The notes under the pieces were generated by a model. It was not told the origin of the DNA. It made no database searches and saw only the letters and a list, made by a program, of their open reading frames with translations. Positions 10,194-19,342 of a stretch of DNA of 64,000 nucleotides are shown piece after piece (the first letter of the stretch is position 1; each line of letters opens with the position of its first letter). Origin of the DNA: Pararhizobium sp. A13 (lineage in GTDB: Bacteria > Pseudomonadota > Alphaproteobacteria > Rhizobiales > Rhizobiaceae); assembly GCF_040126305.1 (NCBI RefSeq), contig NZ_CP149510.1, positions 659,001 to 723,000 of the forward strand. The letters are read 5' to 3'. The translations under genes were made by a program, and so were the position numbers.

Positions 10194-10625
10194 TCACCTC
10201 GGCGGATTATCGAGACCGCCGAGACGGCAGATTTCCAGATATTCCTCCTCCGTCACCGGCTGCACGGAAAGCCGCATCGAGGTGACGAGCGCCATTTTCT
10301 CGAATTTCGGGTTCGCCTTGATGTCCTTCAGCGACACCGGCTTCGGCAGATCGCAGACCGCGCGGATATCGACGCAGTCCCAGCGGGCATCGCCCTCGGC
10401 GGTCGAATCCGGGTGCGACAGCGCACAGACTTCGGTGATGCCGACGATCTCGAGCCCGTCATTGGAGTGGTAGAAGAAGCCCTTGTCGCCGATCTGCATT
10501 GCCCGCATGTTGTTGCGCGCCAGATAGTTGCGCACGCCGGTCCATTCGGTGCCCTTGCCGCCGGCATCCTTCTGCATCTGCCAGGACCACTTGAACGGCT
10601 CGGATTTGTAAAGCCAGTATGCCAC
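10194..10625 (-). CDS. EVE-domain protein (thymocyte nuclear protein 1-like)
   Basis: 143 residues, the whole length being one EVE domain, a PUA-like fold that binds modified bases in other family members. Hallmarks: the opening AYWLYKSEPFKWSW, then TEWTGVRNYLARNNMRAMQIGDKGFFYHSN. The start must be the GTG at 10625, two bases after the YciI stop, because no ATG fits. Coupled to the YciI-like gene. Often a housekeeping gene in alphaproteobacteria; its ligand here is unknown. Confidence 0.85.
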   Translation of the reverse strand: MAYWLYKSEPFKWSWQMQKDAGGKGTEWTGVRNYLARNNMRAMQIGDKGFFYHSNDGLEIVGITEVCALSHPDSTAEGDARWDCVDIRAVCDLPKPVSLKDIKANPKFEKMALVTSMRLSVQPVTEEEYLEICRLGGLDNPPR

Positions 10626-10627
10626 GC

Positions 10628-10921
10628 TCAAGCCTCCGGCTTGTTGAAGACCCAGTTCCAGGGCCTGATGTCGACCTGGGCAAAGAGGCCCGCCTTGGCA
10701 TAGGGGTCGGCGGCGGCGATCGCGCGCGCGTCCTCGATCGTCTCCGCCTTGATCACCACCAGGCTGCCATTCGGCTTGCCGGCCTCGTCGAGGAACGGCC
10801 CGGCGAAGGCAAGCCCGCCCTTGGCATTGAGATCGTCGAGAAAGACGATGTGTTCCGGACGGGTATCCATCCGCACTTGCAGGGCGTTCGGCTTGTCCGT
10901 GCACAAAACGGCAAACAGCAT
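10628..10921 (-). CDS. YciI family protein
   Basis: 97 residues, dimeric alpha-beta barrel YCII family. Visible: MLFAVLCTDKP, the His in RPEHIVFLDDL, GPFLDEAGKPNGSLVVIKA and the conserved DPYAKAGLF loop that carries the family Asp. Enzymatic role undefined in most members. 18 bases after gpsA, 2 before the EVE gene, so tsaD-gpsA-yciI-EVE probably form one transcript. Confidence 0.88.
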   Translation of the reverse strand: MLFAVLCTDKPNALQVRMDTRPEHIVFLDDLNAKGGLAFAGPFLDEAGKPNGSLVVIKAETIEDARAIAAADPYAKAGLFAQVDIRPWNWVFNKPEA

Positions 10922-10939
10922 GGTGTTCTCCTTGATTGA

Positions 10940-11947
10940 CTATTCCTGCGTGATCGGGCGGGACATCAGTTGCTCCAGCGCCGTCTTCACATCCGTCTTT
11001 CCGTCGATGATGGCAGCGACCGCCTCGGTGAGCGGCATATCGACGCCCAATTGCCGGGCGACATCGGCCGCAACGGAGGCCGCGAACGCGCCCTCCACAA
11101 GCTCTCCCGTCTGCGTCTGCCCCCTGGCGCTGCCGCTCGCGCCGAGCGCAATGCCGTAGCGAAGATTGCGCGATTGGTGGCTGGTCGCCGTCAGCACGAG
11201 GTCGCCGAGACCCGAGAGCCCGCGCACCGTATCGGCCTCGCCGCCACGCGCCGCCACGAAGCGCGACATCTCCGCGAGGCCGCGGGAAATCAGTGCCGCA
11301 CGGGCGGAATCGCCAAGCCCCGCGCCTTCGACGATGCCGCAGGCGATCGCCAGCACGTTTTTCAATGCCCCGCCAAGCTGCACGCCGATCCTGTCGGCGG
11401 AGGGATAGAGGCGGAATGTTGCGCCGGACAGCGCTTCGGCGAGAAAAGACGCGCGCTCGACGCTATTAGCCGCGATCACCATCGCCGTCGGCAGGCCCTT
11501 GGCGATGTCGGTGGCGAAGCCCGGCCCCGAGAGCACCGCCACATTTTGCAGATGCAGCTCTTCCTCAACGATATCCGTTAGCAAGCGTCCGCTGGAACGC
11601 TCCATGCCCTTGGCGCAGATGACCACATCCGCACCCTTGCCGATGAACCCGTGCAGCGAACGCGCCGCCTCGCGCTGCGCCTGCGACGGCATGGCAAAGA
11701 GCACGATACCCGCCCCCTCCAGAACCGTCGGATCGTCGGAAACGGTGAGTGTTTCGGGCAGATCGATACCCGGCAGTGCGGAATCGTTGCGGCCAGTTTC
11801 CTTGAAATCCTCGACAATGCTCTCGCGGCGGGTGAGCAGCGTCACCGGCCCCTTGCCCGATGCGGCGGCAACGGCGGCGAGCGCCGTGCCGAAGGCGCCG
11901 GAACCGACGACGACGATGCGATCTGTCTGCACAACGGCCTCAGTCAT
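10940..11947 (-). CDS. gpsA: Glycerol-3-phosphate dehydrogenase (NAD(P)+)
   Basis: Reduces dihydroxyacetone phosphate to sn-glycerol-3-phosphate for phospholipid synthesis. 335 residues, standard. NAD(P)-binding [10 protein letters not shown] near residue 16, AKGMERSS, the catalytic-lysine region [15 protein letters not shown] and the substrate loop ATSHQSRN are present. Its ATG overlaps the tsaD stop (TAATG), a typical tsaD-gpsA arrangement in this group. Confidence 0.97.
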   Translation of the reverse strand: MTEAVVQTDRIVVVGSGAFGTALAAVAAASGKGPVTLLTRRESIVEDFKETGRNDSALPGIDLPETLTVSDDPTVLEGAGIVLFAMPSQAQREAARSLHGFIGKGADVVICAKGMERSSGRLLTDIVEEELHLQNVAVLSGPGFATDIAKGLPTAMVIAANSVERASFLAEALSGATFRLYPSADRIGVQLGGALKNVLAIACGIVEGAGLGDSARAALISRGLAEMSRFVAARGGEADTVRGLSGLGDLVLTATSHQSRNLRYGIALGASGSARGQTQTGELVEGAFAASVAADVARQLGVDMPLTEAVAAIIDGKTDVKTALEQLMSRPITQE

Positions 11948-13044
11948 TACGCCTTTGCTCCTCGTTTGCCGAAACCGATCAGGGTTTTCGCGTCGGCATC
12001 GAGTGGCCAGCGCGAGCGCGGTGAGACATCGAGATCGTCGGCTGGCAACCCCGCGCCCATCCGCTCGGCCCCCGCCCAGGCGATCATTGCCGCGTTATCG
12101 GTGCACAGCTGCATCGGCGGCGCCACGAAGCGGAAGCCGTTCTTGTCGCACAGCTCCTGCAGCGTCGCCCGCAGCGTCTGGTTGGCAGCGACACCGCCCG
12201 CCACGACCAGTGCCGGATGATCGACGGTCGCGGCAAACTCGCCCTTGAACCGCGCCAGGCCCCGGCCGATACGATCCTTCAGTGTCCGCGAAATCGCCGT
12301 CTGGAAGGAGGCGCAGATATCGGCAATGTCCTGCCCGGTCACCGGCTCGATCGACTGCGCCGCCTGGCGCACGGCCGTTTTCAGGCCGGAGAAGGAGAAA
12401 TCGAGGCGCGCCTCGCCGACCAGCGGGCGCGGGAAGGAGAAACGTTCCGGATTGCCGCTCTTTGCCGCACGCTCGACGGCCGGCCCGCCCGGATAGGGGA
12501 GCCCCAGCAGTTTCGCCGTCTTGTCGAAGGCTTCGCCCAGCGCATCGTCGATCGTCGTGCCCCAGCGCTCGTAGACGCCGACGTTCTTGACCAGAATGAG
12601 CTGCGTGTGGCCGCCGGACACCAGCAGCATCAGATAGGGAAAGGACAGCCCGTCCGTCAGCCGCGCCGTCAGCGCATGGCCTTCCAGATGATTGACCGCA
12701 TAGAGCGGCTTGCCCGACGCCCGCGCGATCGCCTTGCCCGTCATCAGGCCGACGAGCAGGCCACCGATCAGGCCCGGCCCGCTGGTGGCAGCAATCGCGT
12801 CGATATCGGCAAGCGTCACGCCGGCGCGCAACAGCGCCTCCTCGACCAGCGTATCCAGCGCCTCGACATGGGCGCGCGCGGCGATTTCCGGCACGACGCC
12901 GCCATAGACGCTGTGTTCTTCCAGCTGGCTCAGCACCACGTCACTGACGATCTTGCCATGGCCGTTCTCATCGCGCAGCACCACGGAAGCTGCAGTTTCA
13001 TCGCAGCTTGTTTCGATACCGAGGATGCGCAGGGGCGGAGACAT
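11947..13044 (-). CDS. tsaD: tRNA threonylcarbamoyltransferase TsaD
   Basis: Catalytic subunit making t6A at position 37 of ANN-decoding tRNAs, with TsaB/C/E. 365 residues from the ATG at 13044 ([19 protein letters not shown]). Kae1/TsaD marks: [10 protein letters not shown], the metal-binding [22 protein letters not shown] and [12 protein letters not shown]. The frame is open to 13380 but homologues start here. Diverges from hemC across 76 bases. Confidence 0.97.
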   Translation of the reverse strand: MSPPLRILGIETSCDETAASVVLRDENGHGKIVSDVVLSQLEEHSVYGGVVPEIAARAHVEALDTLVEEALLRAGVTLADIDAIAATSGPGLIGGLLVGLMTGKAIARASGKPLYAVNHLEGHALTARLTDGLSFPYLMLLVSGGHTQLILVKNVGVYERWGTTIDDALGEAFDKTAKLLGLPYPGGPAVERAAKSGNPERFSFPRPLVGEARLDFSFSGLKTAVRQAAQSIEPVTGQDIADICASFQTAISRTLKDRIGRGLARFKGEFAATVDHPALVVAGGVAANQTLRATLQELCDKNGFRFVAPPMQLCTDNAAMIAWAGAERMGAGLPADDLDVSPRSRWPLDADAKTLIGFGKRGAKA

Positions 13045-13120
13045 GGGCCATTTTACTCGAATATTGCGGTCGCAGGGAAAGGCGGATACACGGAACTCCG
13101 GTAACAACGGATCGCAGCGG

Positions 13121-14050
13121 ATGCAAACAAAACCTTTCCGGATCGGCACGCGGGGCAGCCCGCTGGCGCTGGCACAGGCCCATGAAACGCGGGATCGCCT
13201 GATGGCCGCGCACGGCCTGCCGTCCGAAATGTTCGAGATCGTCGTTCTGTCGACCATGGGCGACCGCATCACCGACCGCTCGCTTGCAGCAATCGGCGGC
13301 AAGGGGCTTTTCACCCAGGAACTGGAGGACATGCTTCTCTCCGGCGGGCTCGATTTCGCCGTGCATTCCTCCAAGGACATGCCGACGAAACTGCCCGACG
13401 GGCTGTTCCTCTCCGCCTATCTGCCGCGCGAAGATGCCCGCGACGCTTTCATCGGACGGACGGCGGCGAAACTGCTGGACCTGCCGCAGGGCGCCACCAT
13501 CGGCTCGTCGTCGCTCCGCCGCCAGGCGCTGATCAAACGGCTGCGGCCTGATATCAATGTCATCACCTATCGCGGCCTCGTCGATACCCGCTTGAGGAAA
13601 CTGGCGGAAGGCCAGGTCGATGCGACGCTGCTCGCTTTCGCCGGCCTGAAGCGGCTAGGCAAGGATGATGTACCGACGGAAATCCTCGACCCCGAGATCT
13701 TCCCGCCGGCACCCGCGCAGGGCGCGATCTGCATCGAAAGCCGCGTTAGTGACGACCGTGTCAACGGCCTTCTCGAAGCGATCAACGACGTGAGGACACA
13801 TCAAGCGGTCACTTGCGAGCGGGCATTCCTCTCGACGCTGGACGGCTCCTGCCGCACGCCGATCGCCGGTTATGCCGTGTCGGACGGTGAAACCATCCGC
13901 TTTTCCGGCATGATCCTGACGCCGGACGGCAGCCAGCATTTCCGGGTAACGACCGAAGGCAAGGCCGCAGAAGCCGAGCAGTTGGGTGCGAGGGCCGGCG
14001 AGGATATCCGGCTTGAGGCCGGACCGGACTTCTTCTCGAGCTGGACCTGA
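13121..14050 (+). CDS. hemC: Hydroxymethylbilane synthase (porphobilinogen deaminase)
   Basis: Condenses four porphobilinogens into hydroxymethylbilane for heme and cobalamin. 309 residues from [20 protein letters not shown]. The dipyrromethane cofactor cysteine is Cys244 in [19 protein letters not shown] and HSSKDMPT are intact. The ribosome site is weak (GCAGCGG). First of a plus-strand run hemC-hemD-mitofilin-hemY-like. Confidence 0.97.
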   Translation: MQTKPFRIGTRGSPLALAQAHETRDRLMAAHGLPSEMFEIVVLSTMGDRITDRSLAAIGGKGLFTQELEDMLLSGGLDFAVHSSKDMPTKLPDGLFLSAYLPREDARDAFIGRTAAKLLDLPQGATIGSSSLRRQALIKRLRPDINVITYRGLVDTRLRKLAEGQVDATLLAFAGLKRLGKDDVPTEILDPEIFPPAPAQGAICIESRVSDDRVNGLLEAINDVRTHQAVTCERAFLSTLDGSCRTPIAGYAVSDGETIRFSGMILTPDGSQHFRVTTEGKAAEAEQLGARAGEDIRLEAGPDFFSSWT

Positions 14051-14053
14051 GCC

Positions 14054-14764
14054 ATGCGTGTCCTTGTCACCCGACCGCAACCTTCAGCGGCGGCAACGGC
14101 GGCAAGGCTCGAAGCGCTGGGCCATGAAGCGATCGTTCTGCCGATGATGGAAGCGGGGTATCAGCCGCAGGCGGCGCTGGATGTCCTCCCCCTTCCCCAC
14201 AGCGCCATTGCCGTCACAAGCGCGGAGGCGTTCCGTGCTCTGTCTGCCATCAGCGATCGATTGGCGCCACATCTGCAAACGCCGGTTTTCTGCGTCGGGG
14301 CAGCGACGGCGGACGCGGCACGGCAGTTGGGATTCCAATCAATTATCGCCGGCCCAGGCACAGGCGCCGGACTTGCGCAACTTATCGCCGACACGGCGAG
14401 AAGCCTTGAGGACGGCCTTGTCTATCTGGCGGGCCTGCCGCGATCGCCCGGCTTCGAAACGGCTCTGCGGGAGGCTGGAATCCGTTGCCACGTCGCGGAC
14501 GTCTATCGCATGTCTCCCATCGCCCACGCGCCGGAAACCGTCGAAAACCTGCTTGCATCGCGCAAACCGGAGGCCGTTCTGTTTTACTCCCACGAGACCG
14601 CCCGGCATTTCTTCGCTCTGAATGCCCTGGCGCCGAAAACCGCATTTCACGACATGCGCCTGCTCTGCCTGAGCGAACATGTCGCCGACGCCGTACCGCG
14701 GGGTATCGGGCATATCGCCATCGCGGCTGAGCCCAACGAAAAAAGCCTTTTCGCCCTGCTCTGA
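14054..14764 (+). CDS. hemD: Uroporphyrinogen-III synthase
   Basis: Cyclises hydroxymethylbilane to uroporphyrinogen III. 236 residues; this family is poorly conserved, but MRVLVTRPQPSAAATAARL, IAVTSAEAFRAL, GLVYLAGLPRSPGFETAL and AVLFYSHETARHFF follow the HemD pattern, with two Rossmann-like lobes. Starts 3 bases after hemC. Confidence 0.93.
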   Translation: MRVLVTRPQPSAAATAARLEALGHEAIVLPMMEAGYQPQAALDVLPLPHSAIAVTSAEAFRALSAISDRLAPHLQTPVFCVGAATADAARQLGFQSIIAGPGTGAGLAQLIADTARSLEDGLVYLAGLPRSPGFETALREAGIRCHVADVYRMSPIAHAPETVENLLASRKPEAVLFYSHETARHFFALNALAPKTAFHDMRLLCLSEHVADAVPRGIGHIAIAAEPNEKSLFALL

Positions 14765-14901
14765 TCGGCCCGTTTGCACCCCGAGTGCCCGTCATCGGCA
14801 CCCGGTCAAGGAATTGTCGCATGGGGGCTTTCCCTATCCGTGCTCCGTGTCTAGGTTTAAGACAGTGCCTTAAGTTCATGCGATAACGGGAAGAGATCAT
14901 C

Positions 14902-16203
14902 ATGGGACCGGAAAACCCTCCGCGCCGCTCGAAGTCCGATCAGGAGCCGGTGACGATCGACCTGGAAGCCAATGCGGCGCCGGAAAAAGATGCGGAAACC
15001 GCCGATGCAACCGCCGAACGCGAAGCGGTCGACGACGACGCGGCGGAAATCCGGGCGGGTGAAGCGGACGAAACCGTCCGCGCCGACATTCCCGAGCCGA
15101 CAGACATTCCCGAATCGAACACCGCCGGCAGTTCCGAATCGGATGAAGAAGATGCGCGCGCGGAAGCGGCTGCAGCCGTCTTTGCCGAGGAGCCGACCTC
15201 GGCCGCCACGGCGGCGGAACAGCCAGCCGGGCCAATCCATGCCGAACCGCGCCGCACCTCCAACTCGGGCGCCCTTGCGGCCGGCATTCTCGGCGGCCTG
15301 ATCACGCTTCTCGGCGCCGGCGGCCTGCAATATGCAGGCTTCCTGCCGGCGCTCGGTCCCGGCGGGGGCGAGACGGCGGTCGAACAGAGCCTTGCCAGCG
15401 ATGTCGAAGCGATCAAGGCGCAGCTCGCTGCAGCCCCCTCATCCTCGGCAACCGTCGATCTCGGCCCGCTGGAAGCCCGCATCTCCGAACTGGAGAAGAA
15501 GGCCGGCGAGGCCGGCAACGGCGAGGCTGTCGATGTCTCCGGCCTCAATGCCCAGCTCACCAACCTGACCAGCGAGATTGCGACGCTGAAATCGGCCCTT
15601 GCCGATGCCCAACAATCGACGGAAGCGGCGAAATCCGAGCTTTCGACCCGCATCGAGGCGGCCGAGAAGAAGATCGACGAGCCGGCAAGCGACGTGCAGC
15701 TCGCCCGCGCCGTGGCCGTCACCGCTTTGAAGACGGCAATCGATCGTGGCGGGCCGTTCCTCGCCGAACTCGACGCCCTGAAGAGCATCGCCGCCACCGA
15801 CCCGGCCGTTACCGGGCTTGCCGGCGACGCAGCACTCGGCGTCGCCCCGCGCGCCGATCTCGTGCGCGAATTCCCGAGCGTGGCCGATGCCATGCTGGAA
15901 GCCACCCAGCACAGCGACCCGAACCAGGGCATTTTCGCCCGGCTGATGGATAGCGCGTCTTCCGCCATCCGCATTCGCCCCGTCGGCAGCGTCGAGGGAG
16001 ACGGCCCCGAAGCGGTCATCGCCCGCATCGAGGACAAGCTGACCAACGGCGACCTGAAGGGCGCGAGCCTCGAATGGCAGGCTCTGCCCGACCCAGCGAA
16101 AACCGCCGGTGCCGCGTTCAAGACCAGGCTCGACCAGCGCATCCGCGTCGAAGGTTTGATCGACGCGGCCGTTGCAGGCGCCATGACGGCCAACCAGGGC
16201 TAA
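14902..16203 (+). CDS. Mitofilin/Mic60-like inner-membrane protein
   Basis: 433 residues. Acidic, disordered N-terminus (1-118), one transmembrane helix (about 123-149), a coiled-coil region (about 165-260), and a C-terminal domain ending IRVEGLIDAAVAGAMTANQG. This layout and the place between hemD and a hemY-like gene match the alphaproteobacterial COG4223 proteins reported to be relatives of mitochondrial Mic60, which shapes membrane folds. Starts 138 bases after hemD behind GGGAAGAG. Anchored in the inner membrane with the bulk in the periplasm. Confidence 0.85.
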   Translation: MGPENPPRRSKSDQEPVTIDLEANAAPEKDAETADATAEREAVDDDAAEIRAGEADETVRADIPEPTDIPESNTAGSSESDEEDARAEAAAAVFAEEPTSAATAAEQPAGPIHAEPRRTSNSGALAAGILGGLITLLGAGGLQYAGFLPALGPGGGETAVEQSLASDVEAIKAQLAAAPSSSATVDLGPLEARISELEKKAGEAGNGEAVDVSGLNAQLTNLTSEIATLKSALADAQQSTEAAKSELSTRIEAAEKKIDEPASDVQLARAVAVTALKTAIDRGGPFLAELDALKSIAATDPAVTGLAGDAALGVAPRADLVREFPSVADAMLEATQHSDPNQGIFARLMDSASSAIRIRPVGSVEGDGPEAVIARIEDKLTNGDLKGASLEWQALPDPAKTAGAAFKTRLDQRIRVEGLIDAAVAGAMTANQG

Positions 16204-16213
16204 GGAAGAGTTC

Positions 16214-17866
16214 ATGATCCGTATTCTGTTCTACGTTCTCATCGTCCTTGCCCTCGGCGCCGGCTTTGCCTGGCTGGCCGACCGCCCCGGCGAATTGTCG
16301 CTGATCTGGCAGGGGAGCCGCGTCGAAATGAGCCTGATGGTGGCGGCAACACTGCTGGCCTCGCTGATATCAGCCGTCCTCATCGCCATCTGGCTGATCC
16401 GCGTCGTCTGGCTTTCCCCCCATTCGATCTCCCGCTATTTTCGCGCCCGCAAGCGCGACCGCGGTTATCAGGCACTGTCCACCGGGCTGATTGCCGCCGG
16501 CGCCGGCGATTCCGCCCTTGCCCGCAAGATGACGGTGCGCACGCGCGGCCTGTTGAGTTCCGACCAGGAACCGCTGATCCACCTCTTGGAAGCGCAGACG
16601 GCGCTGATCGAAGGCAAATACGACGACGCCCGCAAGAAATTCGAGCTGATGGCCGACGACCCGGAGACGCGCGAACTCGGCCTGCGCGGCCTCTATCTCG
16701 AAGCCAAGCGGCTGGGCGCCAACGAGGCGGCGCGGCAATATGCCGAGCGGGCCGCCGACAAGGCGCCGCATCTTCCCTGGGCGACGCTGGCAGCGCTCGA
16801 CTATCGCAGCCAGACCGGCCAGTGGGACGAAGCCATCCGGCTTCTCGACCAGAGCCGCGCCAGCCACGTCATCGACCGCAAGGAAGCCGACCGCAAGAAG
16901 GCCGTGCTTCTGACCGCCCGCGCCACTGAGAAGCTCGAAGCCGATCCGAAGGGCGCGCGCGACGATGCGCTGGCCGCCCTGAAGCTCGCCGAGGATCTGG
17001 TGCCGGCCGGCCTCATCGCCGCCAAGGCGCTGTTTCGCGAGGACAACCTGCGCAAGGCGGCCTCGATCCTCGAAAAGCTCTGGAAACAGGAGCCGCACCC
17101 GGAAGTCGCCAAACTCTATGTCCGCGCCCGCAGTGGCGATTCGGCCATCGACAGGCTGAAGCGGGCAAACAAGCTCGAGGCGCTCAGGCCGAACAATGCG
17201 GTGGCCTTGGCCACGGTTGCCGAAAGCGCGCTGGAAGCGCGCGAACTGTCCCTGGCACGGTCCAAGGCGGAGGCCGCCGCCCGCATCCAGCCGAATGAGG
17301 GCGTCTTCCTGCTGCTTGCCGATATCGAGGAAGCCGACACAGGCGACGACGGCCGCATCCGCCACTGGATGAACCAGGCGCTGAAAAGCCCGCGCGATCC
17401 GGCCTGGACGGCGGATGGCGTGACATCGCCCGAGTGGCTGCCGGTCTCGCCGGTCAGCGGCCGTCTCGACGCCTTCGAATGGAAGCAGCCGGTCGGGCAG
17501 ATTGCCGGACCGGTCGAAGAGGGCACGCTGGAAGTGGCCGATGCGGCGATCCGCAGCCTACCGCCGGTCGCCATCGCCCATCAGCGCACCGAGCCGGAGC
17601 CTGAGCAGGCCGAGACGCCAGCAAAGCCGAAGCACGTGATCGAACCCCCGGAGAAAACCGAGGAGATCGTCGTCAAGACCATCGCCGTGCCGGCACCGAG
17701 CGAATCGGTGATCGTGCCGCAGCCCGTGAAGGTCGAAAAGAAACCTGCGCCGGCCAAGACCGAAGAGACCGTCGTCGAACCCTTCTTCGGACGCCCGCCG
17801 GATGACCCGGGCGTGCGCGACGACAGCAACAAGCCGATGGCAAAGACCAGTTTTCGCCTGTTTTGA
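16214..17866 (+). CDS. HemY-like membrane TPR protein
   Basis: 550 residues. Two N-terminal membrane helices (3-22 and 42-66), the HemY_N region WLADRPGELSLIWQG...SLISAVLIAIWLIRVVW, then a tetratricopeptide array (about 120-360) and a Pro/Glu/Lys-rich C-terminal tail with repeated EKTEE-like units. Named HemY in COG3898; a role in heme synthesis is historical and unproven, and it is not protoporphyrinogen oxidase. 10 bases after the mitofilin-like gene, so cotranscribed. Confidence 0.85.
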   Translation: MIRILFYVLIVLALGAGFAWLADRPGELSLIWQGSRVEMSLMVAATLLASLISAVLIAIWLIRVVWLSPHSISRYFRARKRDRGYQALSTGLIAAGAGDSALARKMTVRTRGLLSSDQEPLIHLLEAQTALIEGKYDDARKKFELMADDPETRELGLRGLYLEAKRLGANEAARQYAERAADKAPHLPWATLAALDYRSQTGQWDEAIRLLDQSRASHVIDRKEADRKKAVLLTARATEKLEADPKGARDDALAALKLAEDLVPAGLIAAKALFREDNLRKAASILEKLWKQEPHPEVAKLYVRARSGDSAIDRLKRANKLEALRPNNAVALATVAESALEARELSLARSKAEAAARIQPNEGVFLLLADIEEADTGDDGRIRHWMNQALKSPRDPAWTADGVTSPEWLPVSPVSGRLDAFEWKQPVGQIAGPVEEGTLEVADAAIRSLPPVAIAHQRTEPEPEQAETPAKPKHVIEPPEKTEEIVVKTIAVPAPSESVIVPQPVKVEKKPAPAKTEETVVEPFFGRPPDDPGVRDDSNKPMAKTSFRLF

Positions 17867-17893
17867 GAAGAAACCCGATTTTGACGGAAAAGC

Positions 17894-18379
17894 ATGTTTG
17901 ACCGATTTCGCACTTTCCTCGACAGCCTGACCGGGAGCGGGCCGTCCGCCATCCAGCCCGGCGATCCGCGCATCGCCATCGTGGCGCTCTGCTTTCAGGT
18001 GATGGAGGCCGATGGCCACATCCACGAGAAGGAGCGCAAGAAGGCGCGCGCCATGATCAAGGATCACTACAAGCTGGACGATGCGGCTCTGAATGCGTTG
18101 ATCTCCGCCGGCGAGACGGCCGAAAGCGAGGCCATCGACTATTTCCGCTTCACATCCGATATCAAACGGCATTTTTCCGAGGAACAGCGGATCGACCTGA
18201 TCGGCATGTTATGGGAGATTGTCTATGCCGATGGCAAACGCAGTGAAATGGAGGATCATGTCATCTGGCGCGTCGCCGATCTCCTCGGCGTTTCGGGCAG
18301 GGACAGGATCATCAAGCGGCAGGAGGTGGCCGCTAAATTCAAAGTCGCGGAGGAGACAACCGCGCAACAGGAAAAGTGA
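17894..18379 (+). CDS. TerB-family protein
   Basis: 161 residues, all-helical TerB/DjlA-N type domain. Marks: VALCFQVMEADGHIHEKERKKARAM and the matching second half IGMLWEIVYADGKRSEMEDHVIWRVADLLGVS, which place paired acidic residues as in TerB metal sites. No membrane segment. Cellular role unknown; tellurite resistance should not be inferred. 28 bases after the HemY-like gene and one base before the amidotransferase. Confidence 0.85.
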   Translation: MFDRFRTFLDSLTGSGPSAIQPGDPRIAIVALCFQVMEADGHIHEKERKKARAMIKDHYKLDDAALNALISAGETAESEAIDYFRFTSDIKRHFSEEQRIDLIGMLWEIVYADGKRSEMEDHVIWRVADLLGVSGRDRIIKRQEVAAKFKVAEETTAQQEK

Positions 18380-18380
18380 G

Positions 18381-19124
18381 ATGCTTTTCGACGACCGCAC
18401 GTTCTACACGCGCACCACCGGAAAACCGGTCCTGATCATCCTGCATCAGGAACACTCCAGCCCCGGACGGGTTGGTCATTTGCTGTTGGAAAAAGGTTTC
18501 AGCCTCGACATCCGCCGCCCGGCACTCGGCGATACGCTGCCCGCAACGCTCGACGACCATGCCGGCGCCGTCGTCTTCGGCGGACCGATGAGCGCCAATG
18601 GCGACGAGGATTTCATCCGTCGCGAGATCGACTGGCTCTCCGTGCCTCTGTCGGAAAGCAAGCCGTTCCTCGGCATTTGCCTCGGCGCCCAGATGCTGGT
18701 CCGCCATCTCGGCGGCGCGGTTGGCCCCCATCACGAAGGCATGGCGGAAATCGGCTGGTATCCGCTCGAAGCGACCGAAAGGGGCCGCGCGCTGATGGAA
18801 TGGCCATCCATGGTCTACCAGTTCCACCGGGAAGGCTTCGATCTGCCGGCCGGTGCCGAACTGCTCGCTTCGGGCAGCACCTATCCCAACCAGGCCTTCC
18901 GATATGGCGAGAATGCCTGGGGCATCCAGTTCCATGGCGAACTGACGCGGGCGATGATGCACCGCTGGGTCGTGCACGGCGCGCACCGGTTCGAGCTGCC
19001 CGGCGCGCAAGTAGGCCGCGCGCATCTTGAAGGCCGGATGGACTATGACGGCCCGCTGCGGGACTGGATGGACCGGTTCCTCTCCCATATCTTCCAGCGG
19101 CAGGGCGAGAGAGTTACCGCCTGA
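18381..19124 (+). CDS. Class I glutamine amidotransferase
   Basis: 247 residues, GuaA-like type-1 GATase domain standing alone. Catalytic Cys100 in FLGICLGAQML and the His/Glu pair in WGIQFHGELT. The start at 18381 lies one base after the TerB-family stop. Probably releases ammonia from glutamine or hydrolyses a gamma-glutamyl compound; substrate not readable. Confidence 0.87.
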   Translation: MLFDDRTFYTRTTGKPVLIILHQEHSSPGRVGHLLLEKGFSLDIRRPALGDTLPATLDDHAGAVVFGGPMSANGDEDFIRREIDWLSVPLSESKPFLGICLGAQMLVRHLGGAVGPHHEGMAEIGWYPLEATERGRALMEWPSMVYQFHREGFDLPAGAELLASGSTYPNQAFRYGENAWGIQFHGELTRAMMHRWVVHGAHRFELPGAQVGRAHLEGRMDYDGPLRDWMDRFLSHIFQRQGERVTA

Positions 19125-19171
19125 TCAGATTTCACCCTGAATCCGGTTGATTGGCTCGCAGTTCTCTCTAT

Positions 19172-19292
19172 TCCCTCATTACCGGCCTTGTGCCGGTAAT
19201 CAGCGACGCGACGTCCGTCGCGTGAAAAGTGCCCCCTTGCACCGCGCACGCGGTGCCGCTGGATACCCGCCACAAGGGCGGGCATGAGGGAG
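19172..19292. repeat. Palindromic intergenic element, copy 2 of 2
   Basis: Inverted relative to 4346-4467: begins TCCCTCATTACCGGCC and ends ACCCGCCACAAGGGCGGGCATGAGGGA. The middle differs (GACGCGACGTCCGTCGCG and a GCACCGCGCACGCGGTGC hairpin). It lies between the convergent amidotransferase and MFS genes. Confidence 0.75.
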
Positions 19293-19342
19293 GAAAGCGA
19301 TCCTCTCAGATTAAAACTGAATCGCTATCAACCGGGAACGTT

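Noticed and set aside
17894..18379. Tellurite-resistance function for the TerB-family gene
   Set aside because: A lone TerB domain without other ter genes does not support it.
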